A stretch of 64,000 bases of DNA from Psychrobacter sp. NZS113 (GTDB lineage: Bacteria > Pseudomonadota > Gammaproteobacteria > Pseudomonadales > Moraxellaceae), in NCBI RefSeq assembly GCF_015864825.1, contig NZ_JADYWL010000008.1, positions 1 through 64,000 of the forward strand, written 5' to 3'. Made by a program: the position numbers and the translations under genes. The first letter of the stretch is position 1; each line of letters starts with the position of its first letter. Of this stretch, positions 40,927 to 50,836 are shown in pieces. The notes below the pieces were generated by a model. The model was not told the DNA's origin. It made no database searches and saw only the letters and a program-made list of their open reading frames with translations.

Positions 40927-40971
40927 GTAAAAAAGCCGTCTATACATTACATCGTATAGGCGGCTTTTTGA
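40927..40971. terminator. Bidirectional terminator between BLUF-like copy 3 and parC (repeat type A)
   Basis: AAAAAAGCCGTCTATAC pairs with GTATAGGCGGCTTTTT around a short loop. It can serve the convergent parC as well. Confidence 0.88.
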
Positions 40972-41035
40972 TAGGAGTTGTTTAATTTTATCAGCCAGAT
41001 TTTGAACTAGGATTTCCAAAATTTAAATAGTCAAA

Positions 41036-43342
41036 TTAGCCAACTTCAACACTCGTCACATTCTGAAAGCCTCTTGGCAACTGCCCACCACGATTACCAC
41101 GCACACCCGTATAGTTAGCCAAATCATTTGGCTTGAGTGTCACGTGACGCTTACCGGCAGTAATGACAAGGCTATCTTGCTGACTCAGTGGCGTGATAGT
41201 AAGTACTTCTTCGCCGTCCTTTAGCTTGATCAGCTTATTACCTTTACCGCGCGCCTGTTCAGGCAGATCATCGAGGCCAAATATCAGTAAGTATCCTGCA
41301 TTGGTCGTGACGGCGACGTGGTCAGGTGCCACACTTGTATTGCTATTCTCACCTTCGGCATTAACGGTCGCATCTACTGGCGCATCGATACGTGCGACAG
41401 GAAGCAAGCGACTATCAGCCGCTAGGTTAATGATGTTTTTACCCGCTTTTTGATTGCTATCGAGATTGCCAATGGTATTGATAAAGCCATAACCTGCGGA
41501 GCTGGCGAGAATAATGCGTTGATCGTCAGCACCCGTTAGTAGCTGCTCAAAGCTGGCACCTGCTGGCGGTTTTAACACACTGGTCAGCGGATCGCCTTGA
41601 CCACGCGCAGACGCTAAGTTATGCGCATCGATACTATAGCTGCGTCCAGTGCTGTCGAGCACGTAGATTCGCTCATTGGATTTACCGCGGACGTGCGCTT
41701 GATAGCTATCACCTGAGCGGTAACTCATACCGGCAGCATCGACATCATGGCCTTTGGCTGCGCGAATCCAGCCCGCTTTTGATAGGATAGCAGTGACAGG
41801 TTCGCTAGGTACGAGGTCTGACTCTTTTAATGCTTGCGCTTCTTCGCGCTCTGCCAGTGGTGATACGCGCTCATTGCCGTGTTCTTTCATATCGGCTGTC
41901 AGCTCGTCAATCATCAGATTGGTTAGACTGTCTGGATTGTCCAAGTACTCTTGAATAATGGCACGTTCGGCAGCCAGTTCATCTTGCTCGCGGCGCAGCT
42001 CAATCTCTTCTAACTTTGCCAATTGACGCAGACGAATATCCAAAATCGCATTGGCTTGAATGTCAGTCAGGTCATAGTTCTGCATTAACGTCGCTTTTGG
42101 ATCTTCCTCTTCACGAATGATGCGAATGACTTCATCAATATTAAGATAAGCAATTAGTAAACCTGCCAAGATGTGCAAGCGTTTATCGATTTTATCAAGA
42201 CGATATTGCAAGCGGCGTGTGACCACAGAACGGCGACAGACGAGCCATTCTTCCAATATTTCTTTTAGGTTTTTGACCTGCGGCTTACCGTTTAGGCCAA
42301 TCATGTTCATATTGACGCGATAATTGCTCTCAAGCTCAGTACTAGCAAACAGGTGACTCATGACGCGAGCAACATCGACTCGGGTTGATTTTAGCTCAAG
42401 CACGATACGACAGGCATTTTCGTGATCTGACTCATCATGAATATCAGTAATCCAAGGCAGCTTCTTATCGGTCATGAGCTTGGCGATTTGCTCTTGGATT
42501 TTGTTGCCTGATACTTGGTAAGGAAGCGCATCAATGATGACGAGATTCTTTTCTTTAGGATCAACATGGAACGTCGCACGCATTTTATAGCTGCCACGAC
42601 CCGTTTCATACATCGCTTGCAAATCTTTTTTACTGGTAATGATTTCAGCAGGTGTTGGCAGATCAGGTGCTGGTATTGATTGGGTAAGCTGCTTGACCGA
42701 CAGTTCAGGATTTTTAAGTAACCGAATCGCTGCACGTACTACTTCATTGAGATTATGTGGCGGAATGTCTGTTGCCATACCGACCGCGATACCTGTCGTG
42801 CCGTTTAGTAAAATATTAGGTAGGCGGGCAGGTAGGGTAGTTGGCTCTTGCATCGTACCGTCAAAGTTGTCTTGCCAATCGACTGTGCCTTGTCCGAGTT
42901 CTGCTAGCAACGTATTGGCATAAGCGGACATTTTGGCTTCGGTATAACGCATCGCCGCAAAGGATTTAGGATCATCAGGGCTACCCCAGTTACCTTGACC
43001 AGTGATGAGTGGATAGCGATAGCTGAACGGCTGTGCCATTAGAACCATGGCTTCGTAACAAGCACTATCACCATGCGGATGGTATTTACCCAAGACGTCA
43101 CCGACCGTACGTGCCGATTTTTTGGCCTTGGCAGTCGATTTTAGCCCCAGCTCGCTCATGGCGTAGACGATGCGGCGCTGTACAGGTTTTAGACCGTCAG
43201 CGATATTTGGCAGCGCTCGATCCATGATGACGTACATGGCATAGTTGAGATAGGCTTGCTCAGTGAACTCTGCGACTGAGCGAGTATCCATCGGTTCAGT
43301 GGGAATGATTGGGACAATCGTATTATCAATAACATCAGACAT
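41036..43342 (-). CDS. parC: DNA topoisomerase IV subunit A
   Basis: ParC is the DNA-cleaving subunit of topoisomerase IV, which decatenates daughter chromosomes. The 768-aa product has the catalytic Tyr133 in MRYTEAKM and the quinolone-determining region [14 protein letters not shown]. That region has the susceptible-type Ser93 and Glu97 (Ser80 and Glu84 in E. coli). The middle carries coiled-coil segments, and the C-terminal beta-pinwheel begins near residue 500. I start at ATG 43342 ([17 protein letters not shown]). The frame stays open upstream, but that extra part encodes an unrelated hydrophobic stretch. parE is not adjacent. Confidence 0.97.
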   Translation of the reverse strand: MSDVIDNTIVPIIPTEPMDTRSVAEFTEQAYLNYAMYVIMDRALPNIADGLKPVQRRIVYAMSELGLKSTAKAKKSARTVGDVLGKYHPHGDSACYEAMVLMAQPFSYRYPLITGQGNWGSPDDPKSFAAMRYTEAKMSAYANTLLAELGQGTVDWQDNFDGTMQEPTTLPARLPNILLNGTTGIAVGMATDIPPHNLNEVVRAAIRLLKNPELSVKQLTQSIPAPDLPTPAEIITSKKDLQAMYETGRGSYKMRATFHVDPKEKNLVIIDALPYQVSGNKIQEQIAKLMTDKKLPWITDIHDESDHENACRIVLELKSTRVDVARVMSHLFASTELESNYRVNMNMIGLNGKPQVKNLKEILEEWLVCRRSVVTRRLQYRLDKIDKRLHILAGLLIAYLNIDEVIRIIREEEDPKATLMQNYDLTDIQANAILDIRLRQLAKLEEIELRREQDELAAERAIIQEYLDNPDSLTNLMIDELTADMKEHGNERVSPLAEREEAQALKESDLVPSEPVTAILSKAGWIRAAKGHDVDAAGMSYRSGDSYQAHVRGKSNERIYVLDSTGRSYSIDAHNLASARGQGDPLTSVLKPPAGASFEQLLTGADDQRIILASSAGYGFINTIGNLDSNQKAGKNIINLAADSRLLPVARIDAPVDATVNAEGENSNTSVAPDHVAVTTNAGYLLIFGLDDLPEQARGKGNKLIKLKDGEEVLTITPLSQQDSLVITAGKRHVTLKPNDLANYTGVRGNRGGQLPRGFQNVTSVEVG

Positions 43343-43988
43343 AAAATAGGATTCACTTATCAGTTTTAATAGGTATAGATAATTGGTGCAAGCGTACAAA
43401 TAGGATAGTGCTATCGTAAAGGAAATTGGCAGAATTAAAAAGGTATAAGTCAGAATAGACGACAGGACGTGACGCGCTTTATTAGGTTTATCTATCACAC
43501 TTTGCTTGATGGCTTTTACAAAACAGGTCAAGCTAGCAACAATTAGTATTGCCCGTCAGTTAAGCAATGATAAGGACGGCACTCGCCGTAACTTTGTGAC
43601 TTTAACAGAATTGGCTAGCGCCCTTGACAGTACAAAGTAATGAACGGGTAACAAACCATAGGACTTCTATGGATGAATGTTCGACAATTGAGTGCTAAAA
43701 ACTCATTGGTTTTTATTATTAAGAATTTGATATAAAAGGTTTTATTTTCCGTCAAGCTTGTTTGCGAACTCAAGCAGCAATCTTTTATATTGAGTAGTTT
43801 GTACAAAGTGTGTATGTTAATAAACAAAGGGCTATTTACCGCTATATTGTTTGCTCAGCACTGTACGATTGCGCCATAGCCTTGCTTACCACCGTAATGG
43901 TCAGCAAAGGCTTGGCATTTCGTATGTTTATCACACTGTGATTAGTATACGCTGACGGTAATGTACTATTACTAGGAGAAAAAAGATT
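43343..43988. other. Divergent spacer between parC and fadD
   Basis: 646 bases. A 43-codon open frame at 43509-43640 has no ribosome binding site and is not called. Promoters for both flanking genes are expected, but no clear box pair stands out. Confidence 0.4.
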
Positions 43989-45716
43989 ATGGAAAATCAA
44001 GTAAATTTTACCCGTCGTGACGATAAAGTTTGGCTAAAAACGTATGAAGAGCTTGGACTGGATTACAACATTGAAATGCCAGCTGACGACACCTCACTCA
44101 TCGATGTTTTTGAGAAAAGCTTTGCTGAGAATAGTGATAAGACTGCCTATATTTGCATGGGTTCATCATTAAGCTTTAAAGAAGTAGATTTATACAGTCG
44201 CCAAATGGCTGCCTATCTACAGTCATTAGGACTGGTCAAAGGTGACAAAGTTGCGGTCATGATGCCCAATATTCTGCAATTGCCAATCTCTGTCATTGCA
44301 GTACTGCGTGCAGGTTTTACCTTAGTCAACGTCAATCCGTTATATACCACCAGAGAGCTTGAGCATCAATTGACTGACTCAGACGCAAAAGTGCTGATCA
44401 TGGTTGAAAACTTCGCCAAAACCTATCAAGACATCGGCCGTAGTCTAGTCGATAAGGTCGTGATTACAGGTATGGGCGATTTGATGGGTACGCTCAAAGG
44501 ATTCATGGTCAATACGGTCGTTCGCCATGTGAAAAAAATGGTGCCCGCCTATAGCATTAGCAATAGCATCACCTTCAAAAGTGCGCTGAGTCATAGCGCT
44601 GCGAGTAAATATAAACGCCCAAGCAATATCACGCTCGATGACATCGCCGTCCTACAATATACCGGTGGTACGACAGGTGTGGCAAAAGGCGCGATGCTGA
44701 CGCACAAAAACTTAGTGGCAAACTTAATTCAATCCAATACCTTTTTGGGCACTGCTTTTGATGATTTCGATCAAAGAGGTGAGCAGCCTGTCATTATGAC
44801 AGCATTGCCGATGTATCATATTTTCTCATTTACTGTGTGCGGTATGTTTGGTCTATATCGCGGTTGTGTGGTGCTATTAGTACCAAACCCACGTGATCTT
44901 GATAGCTTATTAAAAGCATATAAAGCCAATCCACCAGCATTCTTCCCAGCGGTCAACACGTTGTTCAACGCGCTTGCCAATAACGAAGAATTTATCGCGA
45001 TGGATCATAGCAAGCTGCGTCAATCAATGGGCGGCGGCATGGCAGTACTGAGTCCAACCGCTGAAAAATGGCGCCAAGTAACGGGTAATATCATTATCCA
45101 AGGTTATGGATTGTCTGAAACAGCACCGGTTGCGACCTCTAACCCTAGCAATAGTAAAACATTCACAGGTACTATTGGTGTACCGATGCCAGCGACTGAT
45201 GTTGCCATCTTAGATGATGCGGGTAATGAAGTAGAGCTTGGTGAGCGCGGCGAGATTAGTGTTCGTGGCCCACAGGTTATGAAAGGCTATTGGAATCGTG
45301 AAGATGCTACCGCCGAAGTGATGACAGCAGACGGATTCTTCCGTACAGGCGACATTGGTATAATGGCTGACAATGGCTACGTGACGATCGTTGACCGCAA
45401 AAAAGATATGATTTTGGTGTCTGGTTTCAACGTTTATCCTAACGAAGTCGAAGAAGTCATGGCGGGTCATCCTAAAATTCTAGAGTGCGGTGTCATTGGT
45501 ATTAGTGACGAAAAGAGCGGCGAGACTCCTAAGATTTATGTCGTACGCAACGATCCTAGCCTGACTACTGAAGAAGTGCTTGCTTATGGCAAAGAAAATC
45601 TAACCGGTTACAAACGTCCTCGCCATGTTGAGTTTATCGATGAATTGCCAAAATCTAACGTGGGTAAAATCCTACGTAAAGATTTGCGATTGCTTGAAGA
45701 AAAGAACCATGGCTAA
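43989..45716 (+). CDS. fadD: Long-chain fatty acid-CoA ligase, copy 1
   Basis: FadD activates fatty acids to acyl-CoA with ATP at the inner membrane for beta-oxidation. The 575-aa product has the AMP-binding P-loop YTGGTTGVAKGAML near residue 224, IIQGYGLSETAPVAT, and the adenylate-binding TGDIGIMADNGYVTIVDR. The linker and FACS signature follow (KKDMILVSGFNVYPNEVEEV), then the C-terminal Lys in SNVGKILRKDLR. Length is close to E. coli FadD (561 aa). AGGAG precedes the ATG. A closely similar second copy follows, the fadD1-fadD2 pattern known in pseudomonads. Confidence 0.93.
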   Translation: MENQVNFTRRDDKVWLKTYEELGLDYNIEMPADDTSLIDVFEKSFAENSDKTAYICMGSSLSFKEVDLYSRQMAAYLQSLGLVKGDKVAVMMPNILQLPISVIAVLRAGFTLVNVNPLYTTRELEHQLTDSDAKVLIMVENFAKTYQDIGRSLVDKVVITGMGDLMGTLKGFMVNTVVRHVKKMVPAYSISNSITFKSALSHSAASKYKRPSNITLDDIAVLQYTGGTTGVAKGAMLTHKNLVANLIQSNTFLGTAFDDFDQRGEQPVIMTALPMYHIFSFTVCGMFGLYRGCVVLLVPNPRDLDSLLKAYKANPPAFFPAVNTLFNALANNEEFIAMDHSKLRQSMGGGMAVLSPTAEKWRQVTGNIIIQGYGLSETAPVATSNPSNSKTFTGTIGVPMPATDVAILDDAGNEVELGERGEISVRGPQVMKGYWNREDATAEVMTADGFFRTGDIGIMADNGYVTIVDRKKDMILVSGFNVYPNEVEEVMAGHPKILECGVIGISDEKSGETPKIYVVRNDPSLTTEEVLAYGKENLTGYKRPRHVEFIDELPKSNVGKILRKDLRLLEEKNHG

Positions 45717-46391
45717 TTGATTGATACTCAATACTCAAAAGCTAGTTATGAGTGATTACAAAGACTCAGCGCTCATAACTAATCGTAATACAGAGTAGGG
45801 TCTCCACTAAAAATGATAAGATTGCTTACATGCTATCTTGTCATTTTTTTGCGTCTATTTTGTCTTTAAGATGTCGCTAGGGCGAGTCTTTATTTCAAAA
45901 GCCGTAATCAATTAACAAGTATTGAAATCAAAAGAAAACAATGACGTCGACAATATCGAGATATTAATCAGCTATGTGTTACTGTTTGGCAAAACCTAAC
46001 CATCATTAGCCTCGTCATCATTAGACTAGTTAGATAGTCAGCGATTGAGTTGAGAGCAGGACTTAGTATAGATAGAGAATTTTTGGCAAAACTGCTATAG
46101 TGCTCATCAGCGTATAGTTATATTTAACTATAATACGATATGATTTTTTCTCTATATTCCTTGTAAAATCAACATTATAGGTGTGAATGTTAATTTATCC
46201 TTGTTGAGTTATTACACCACTTATCATGGACCTAATACTGCGCTTTGATTTACAAATCTTGTGAATAACGAATGCTATTACCTTATCATCGTTTCTTATT
46301 CACAAGTTTTGCTGTCATTGATCAACCACAAAAATAATGGTGTTTCCATTAGATTATTCTACGTTTTTAACGGCAACATTTAGGAAAAGTT
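45717..46391 (+). promoter_or_regulatory. Spacer between the two fadD genes
   Basis: 675 bases without a gene. It has a terminator at 45808-45852 and a perfect 8-bp inverted repeat TATAGTTA-TATT-TAACTATA at 46113-46132. The latter is AT-rich and could be an operator or promoter element for the second fadD. Confidence 0.5.
45808..45852 (+). terminator. Terminator after fadD copy 1
   Basis: AAAAATGATAAGAT pairs, with one G-U pair, with ATCTTGTCATTTTT around a 12-base loop and ends in a T run. Confidence 0.8.
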
Positions 46392-48164
46392 ATGACCGAC
46401 AGTACCAATAAAAAGACCACAAACAATAATGCTGCGACTAATAATAACGACAGCGCATTTCCTACTATGCCGATGATACCGAGTGATAGCCCATGGTTAG
46501 GTACTTATGAGCGCTATGGTATTGCGGCTACTATCGATATGCCGGATGATAATACTTCTTTATTGGAGGTGTTTGAGCGTAATTTTAGCCGTTATGGCCA
46601 AAAGCCTGCTTATATCTGTATGGGTGCATCGATTACCTTTAAGCAATTGGATTTGTTTAGTCGTCAAATTGCCAGTTACTTACAATCGTTAGGATTGGTC
46701 AAGGGTGATAAAGTTGGGGTAATGATGCCCAATCTCCTGCAGTATCCAGTGGTTGCATTAGGTATCATCCGCGCAGGTATGGTGCTAGTCAACGTCAACC
46801 CTTTATATACGAGCCGCGAGTTATCACATCAGCTGCACGATAGCGGCACAAAAGCTTTATTTATCGTAGAGAATTTTGCAAAAACGTATCAAGAAGCGGA
46901 AGATAAAGGTCAAGTCGAGCACGTCATCGTTTGTAAGATTGGCGATATGCTAGGCACGATCAAAGGAGCCGTGGTCAACCTCGTTGCGCGCCATATCAAA
47001 AAAATGATTCCTGCTTATAGCTTGCCAGAGAGTGTGAGCTTCAAGCATGCCTTGAATGCTGTTTCTGCTAGCAAATATAAACGTCCTGATTTGAATTTAG
47101 GCGACGTGGCATTGCTGCAATATACCGGTGGTACTACAGGTGTGGCTAAAGGGGCAATGCTGTCACATGGTAACTTAGTGGCCAACATGCTACAGATCAG
47201 TGCGTTGATGAACAGTGCATTTGACGATGACGCTGATGCCGACGAGGTTATCTTGACGGCGTTACCTCTCTATCATGTGTTCTCATTTATGGTTTGCGGT
47301 ATGTATGGCATGTACCAAGGCTATGCGGGTTTGCTTATCCCGAATCCACGTGATCTCGATGGTCTGATTAAAGAGATGGGCAAATATAAACCATCATTTA
47401 TTCCTGCGGTAAATACGTTATTCAATGGCTTGGTACACAAAGACAGCTTTGCGGATTTAGACTTTTCTAATCTAAAAGCCTCTATCGGCGGCGGCATGTC
47501 AGTACTACCAAGCGTGGCAAAAGAGTGGCATAAAATCACAGGCTTGCCTATCGTTGAGGGTTATGGTCTGTCTGAAACCTCGCCAGTGGTTGCTTTTAAC
47601 CCAATGACCATTGCTGAATTCACTGGCAAGATTGGTATTCCTGCTTCTAGCACAGATGTGATACTGATTGATGATGATGAAAAAGAAGTCGCTCTGGGTG
47701 ACCGTGGCGAGATTTGTGTCAAAGGTCCGCAAGTGATGATTGGGTATCAAAACCGTCCAGAGGAAACAAAGGAAACCTTTACTGCCAATGGTTATCTCAA
47801 AACTGGTGATATCGGTATCATGGATGAAAAAGGCTTTATTAAAATCGTTGATCGCAAAAAAGACATGATCTTAGTCTCTGGTTTTAATGTTTATCCAAAT
47901 GAGATTGAAGAGGCCATGAGCGAGCATCCAGCAGTGGTTGAGTGCGGTGCGATCGGTGTTCCTAACGAAAACCGCGGTGAAGAGCCAAAGTTATTTGTGG
48001 TCAAAAAAGGCGAGGTGACAGAGCAAGAGCTACTCGATTTTGGCAAAAAGCAACTGACCGGCTATAAACGTCCGCGTAGCATCCAGTTCGTTGATGAATT
48101 ACCAAAGTCAAACGTAGGCAAAATCCTACGTAAAGAATTGCGTAAGATGGAAGGTTTAGAATAA
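46392..48164 (+). CDS. fadD: Long-chain fatty acid-CoA ligase, copy 2
   Basis: A 590-aa paralogue of the preceding acyl-CoA synthetase, similar along its full length. It has a 25-residue Asn/Thr-rich N-terminal extension (TNKKTTNNNAATNNND). The P-loop YTGGTTGVAKGAML is near residue 244, and VEGYGLSETSPVVAF, KTGDIGIMDEKGFIKIVDR and KDMILVSGFNVYPNEIEEA follow. The catalytic Lys lies in SNVGKILRKELR. AGGAAAAG lies before the ATG. A terminator in between suggests that the two copies are regulated separately, and they may differ in chain-length preference. A strong hairpin without T run follows the gene. Confidence 0.93.
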   Translation: MTDSTNKKTTNNNAATNNNDSAFPTMPMIPSDSPWLGTYERYGIAATIDMPDDNTSLLEVFERNFSRYGQKPAYICMGASITFKQLDLFSRQIASYLQSLGLVKGDKVGVMMPNLLQYPVVALGIIRAGMVLVNVNPLYTSRELSHQLHDSGTKALFIVENFAKTYQEAEDKGQVEHVIVCKIGDMLGTIKGAVVNLVARHIKKMIPAYSLPESVSFKHALNAVSASKYKRPDLNLGDVALLQYTGGTTGVAKGAMLSHGNLVANMLQISALMNSAFDDDADADEVILTALPLYHVFSFMVCGMYGMYQGYAGLLIPNPRDLDGLIKEMGKYKPSFIPAVNTLFNGLVHKDSFADLDFSNLKASIGGGMSVLPSVAKEWHKITGLPIVEGYGLSETSPVVAFNPMTIAEFTGKIGIPASSTDVILIDDDEKEVALGDRGEICVKGPQVMIGYQNRPEETKETFTANGYLKTGDIGIMDEKGFIKIVDRKKDMILVSGFNVYPNEIEEAMSEHPAVVECGAIGVPNENRGEEPKLFVVKKGEVTEQELLDFGKKQLTGYKRPRSIQFVDELPKSNVGKILRKELRKMEGLE

Positions 48165-48187
48165 ATTTAACACCACACTTTACTGAA

Positions 48188-48232
48188 ACAGCGGCGTAAT
48201 AGCGTGGGTGAATCTTGCTATTGCGCCGCTGT
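48188..48232 (+). other. Strong hairpin after fadD copy 2
   Basis: A 16-bp stem (ACAGCGGCGTAATAGC with GCTATTGCGCCGCTGT, one G-U pair) and a 13-base loop follow the stop by 24 bases. The following bases are CACGTTAGG with no T run, so it may stabilise the mRNA 3' end rather than terminate. Confidence 0.6.
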
Positions 48233-48439
48233 CACGTTAGGATATCTCCATATTTGCGTCCACTAAGGCACGCAGTCGCTATTTGTATTCGAGTTATATT
48301 CGTATATGTCAATTTTCATGAGCTGGTATGCGATTAATAAATATACGATAATAAATAATGCTCTGCCATGTAGCGACAACATTTTATTTTATAGCCATTT
48401 TTATCACCCTGCTTTTCAAACATTGTACTAGGAATTTTT

Positions 48440-49156
48440 ATGCGTAATGACAATCGTGAGCTTGACCAACTTCGCTCTATCAGCTTTGAGCGCCATTATA
48501 CTAAGCATGCCGAAGGGTCAGTGTTAGTGAGCTTTGGCGATACCAAAGTATTATGTACTGCTAGTGTCGAGTCTGGTGTACCGCGTTGGTTGAAAGGCAA
48601 AGGCAAAGGTTGGATTACCGCTGAATACGGTATGCTGCCACGCGCGACCAATACCCGTAATCAACGTGAAGCGGCACGCGGCAAGCAATCAGGTCGTACC
48701 CAAGAGATTCAGCGTTTAATCGGTCGTAGCTTACGTGCGATGATTGACTTGAGTAAGTTGGGTGAAAACACCATTTATCTTGACTGTGATGTACTGCAAG
48801 CTGATGGTGGTACTCGTACTGCTAGCGTAACTGGTGCAGCGATTGCACTGATTGACGCACTAGAGACGGTCCAAAAAGCCAAAAAACTAAAAGCAGATCC
48901 ATTGATTGGTTTAGTTGCTGCTGTGTCTGTCGGTATGAAAGATGGTGAAGCGTATCTAGATTTGAATTATGAAGAAGACTCTAGCTGCGATACCGATTTG
49001 AACGTCGTTATGACTCAAAAAGGCGAGTTCATTGAGCTGCAAGGTACTGCGGAAGAAAAACCATTCACTCGCGCTCAAGCGGACGATATGCTGATTCTTG
49101 CCGAAAAAGGAATTGCCGAATTGATTAAAATGCAGCAAACTGCTTTAGGTTGGTAA
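48440..49156 (+). CDS. rph: Ribonuclease PH
   Basis: RNase PH trims nucleotides after the CCA end of tRNA precursors by phosphorolysis. The 238-aa product equals the E. coli length and aligns end to end: [40 protein letters not shown], then [21 protein letters not shown] and [15 protein letters not shown]. The phosphate-binding Arg/Thr in GGTRT are present. AGGAATTTTT lies before the ATG. It is monocistronic by eye. Confidence 0.97.
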   Translation: MRNDNRELDQLRSISFERHYTKHAEGSVLVSFGDTKVLCTASVESGVPRWLKGKGKGWITAEYGMLPRATNTRNQREAARGKQSGRTQEIQRLIGRSLRAMIDLSKLGENTIYLDCDVLQADGGTRTASVTGAAIALIDALETVQKAKKLKADPLIGLVAAVSVGMKDGEAYLDLNYEEDSSCDTDLNVVMTQKGEFIELQGTAEEKPFTRAQADDMLILAEKGIAELIKMQQTALGW

Positions 49157-49280
49157 TCTACTTTTACTCAATTATAAACGGTGCTGATTTTTTAACACTA
49201 CAACGACCTCTAACAGATAGTTGGCTTTTAATATCCCGCTATCTGTTGCCAAATAGATATCTCGCAACAGGTAATCATGC

Positions 49281-49772
49281 ATGCTTAAGCTGACCGACGA
49301 TGGCGCCAAAATCACCTTGCAAGGTCCGTCCCAAACGACTGATAACGGTATGTTTTGGTTTGGCTCTGCCTTATTGGTCGGGGCAGTTGCAGTCGCCTTT
49401 GCAATGAGTGTGCTACCTGAGCGCTTGGCTATCGGTGCGCTAGCGTTGCTAATTATTGGCAGTTTTATTTTTAATCGACAACGCCAAAAACATAAAAAAG
49501 CTATGGTTGGCGCTATCAGTAGCGGCACACTGTGGGTGCGTGCTGGTGAGCTGGTGCATGACAATCAGGGTAAGCGAGAGCATATCCATTTGATCGACAG
49601 TGACAAGGTAACGCTGATCGGCGAGCAGTTACAGATTGTCGATAGTAGTGACACACGTAAGTACAATATCAGTGGCTTTGAAAGTATCCAAGAAGCCACT
49701 GCTGCTAAAGCTATCCTACAAGGCCAAGCGTTATCTAAGCGCCATGTTAATATCAAAATGAGTGATAATTAG
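49281..49772 (+). CDS. Uncharacterised two-helix membrane protein
   Basis: A 163-aa protein with a short cytoplasmic start and two adjacent hydrophobic helices at about residues 24-43 and 47-66. A basic stretch follows (RQRQKHKK), then a soluble C-terminal domain of about 90 residues with alternating beta pattern (TLWVRAGELVHDNQGK, KVTLIGEQLQIVDSSDTRKYNI). The layout suggests a small membrane-anchored PH-like or YcxB-like fold, but I cannot assign a family. It follows rph by 124 bases with no terminator between them, so co-transcription is possible. Confidence 0.65.
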   Translation: MLKLTDDGAKITLQGPSQTTDNGMFWFGSALLVGAVAVAFAMSVLPERLAIGALALLIIGSFIFNRQRQKHKKAMVGAISSGTLWVRAGELVHDNQGKREHIHLIDSDKVTLIGEQLQIVDSSDTRKYNISGFESIQEATAAKAILQGQALSKRHVNIKMSDN

Positions 49773-50035
49773 TAGTTGTCTCTCATATCCTATCCAAATC
49801 AAATTTTTCTAAAAGCGTATATATCACCTGCCTAGCCTTTAGTACTATCTTGATTTACCCCTCCTAATTTTGCATTGTGACTCCACCATTAATCTATATT
49901 TTAATACCTTCTATCATCTATTCAGAATGAATAGTGCTTGCAGATTCATGCCTAAATAGTTTATAAGTAAACTTGAAAAGCGCCTATTATTGTTGCTTAT
50001 GTCATTATTTATATCTTATAGACAAGGAATCAGTC

Positions 50036-50677
50036 ATGTTGCGTTTGCCTACATTGATGTCATCAATTACAGCGTCATGCAGTCTATTATTTACCGTTAG
50101 CCTAATAGGTCAAGCTCATGCAGATAGTATGAGCTCACTGATCGCTCAAAAATCTGCCCAATTAACGACAACTACTTCCTATCGTTATCCAGACTTATCT
50201 CGTCAAGCGCCCACAGTGCTCCCTGCGTTTTTATCTGGGAACTATGACAATGTCGATAGTGAGTACTTACCGTTACTGAGTAATGCGGAGATACAAAGCA
50301 GTCCCGCTGCCCGTGAGGTCGTCAGTACTGCTCGCAAGATGGCGCTAAATGAGCGCACCATCATTCAAGGTGGCTGCTGGGACTACTTAAATGCCGTATT
50401 TAATCGAGCAGGGGTGACACGCAATACCATACATAAAGGCACGTACGGACAAGGTCCTTATGCTAATAGTAGCGAGATTGAGGCGGGTGATTGGCTCTAC
50501 TATATCAACCATGGCTATAATGGCGTCGAGCACAGTGGGCTATTTGTGGGCTGGGTCGATGAGCGCGCGAAGCAAGCATTGATATTAAGCTATGCTGGCG
50601 AAAACCGCCGTGAGCCAGCTCGTTACCGTGTTTATGATCTGAGTAACGTCTATCAAATCATGCGCCCTAGTGTTTAA
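50036..50677 (+). CDS. Secreted Cys/His hydrolase-like protein (NlpC/P60 or CHAP-like)
   Basis: A 213-aa protein with a signal peptide cleaved near AHA/DS (residue 29). The C-terminal half has the pattern of a papain-like cell-wall amidase: a Cys at the start of a helix (QGGCWDYLNAVFNRAG, Cys114), then GDWLYYINHGYNGVEHSGLFVGW with His166, and a final beta strand LILSYAG. NlpC/P60 and CHAP enzymes cut peptidoglycan stem peptides or cross-links. Membership is inferred from motif order and needs a structural comparison. The ATG at 50036 has AAGGA upstream; a start 21 codons earlier would spoil the signal peptide. A bidirectional terminator follows. Confidence 0.68.
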   Translation: MLRLPTLMSSITASCSLLFTVSLIGQAHADSMSSLIAQKSAQLTTTTSYRYPDLSRQAPTVLPAFLSGNYDNVDSEYLPLLSNAEIQSSPAAREVVSTARKMALNERTIIQGGCWDYLNAVFNRAGVTRNTIHKGTYGQGPYANSSEIEAGDWLYYINHGYNGVEHSGLFVGWVDERAKQALILSYAGENRREPARYRVYDLSNVYQIMRPSV

Positions 50678-50751
50678 TATTTAACGTTTGATACCAACTT
50701 CAGAAATATGGTCAGCGGTATCAAGGTAGTTCAAGCTACTAGATATAATAG

Positions 50752-50797
50752 GTCAAAAAAAGCGTCCGTCACTGATAAAGTGGCGGACGCTTTTAGT
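50752..50797. terminator. Bidirectional terminator between the hydrolase-like gene and hemJ
   Basis: AAAAAAAGCGTCCGTCACT pairs with GTGGCGGACGCTTTT with a short loop between convergent genes. Confidence 0.88.
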
Positions 50798-50836
50798 TTG
50801 TAGATATCAATTATTCTTCTGGTTTTGGCGCTAATT

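Noticed and set aside
43343-43531. Upstream extension of parC to 831 aa
   Set aside because: The added residues are an unrelated hydrophobic stretch and ParC homologues begin near MSDVID; the ATG at 43342 is the sensible start.
43509-43640. Open frame of 43 codons ([17 protein letters not shown]...) between parC and fadD
   Set aside because: It has no ribosome binding site or recognisable domain and no terminator of its own. It could be a small protein or gene remnant, but the sequence alone does not support calling it.
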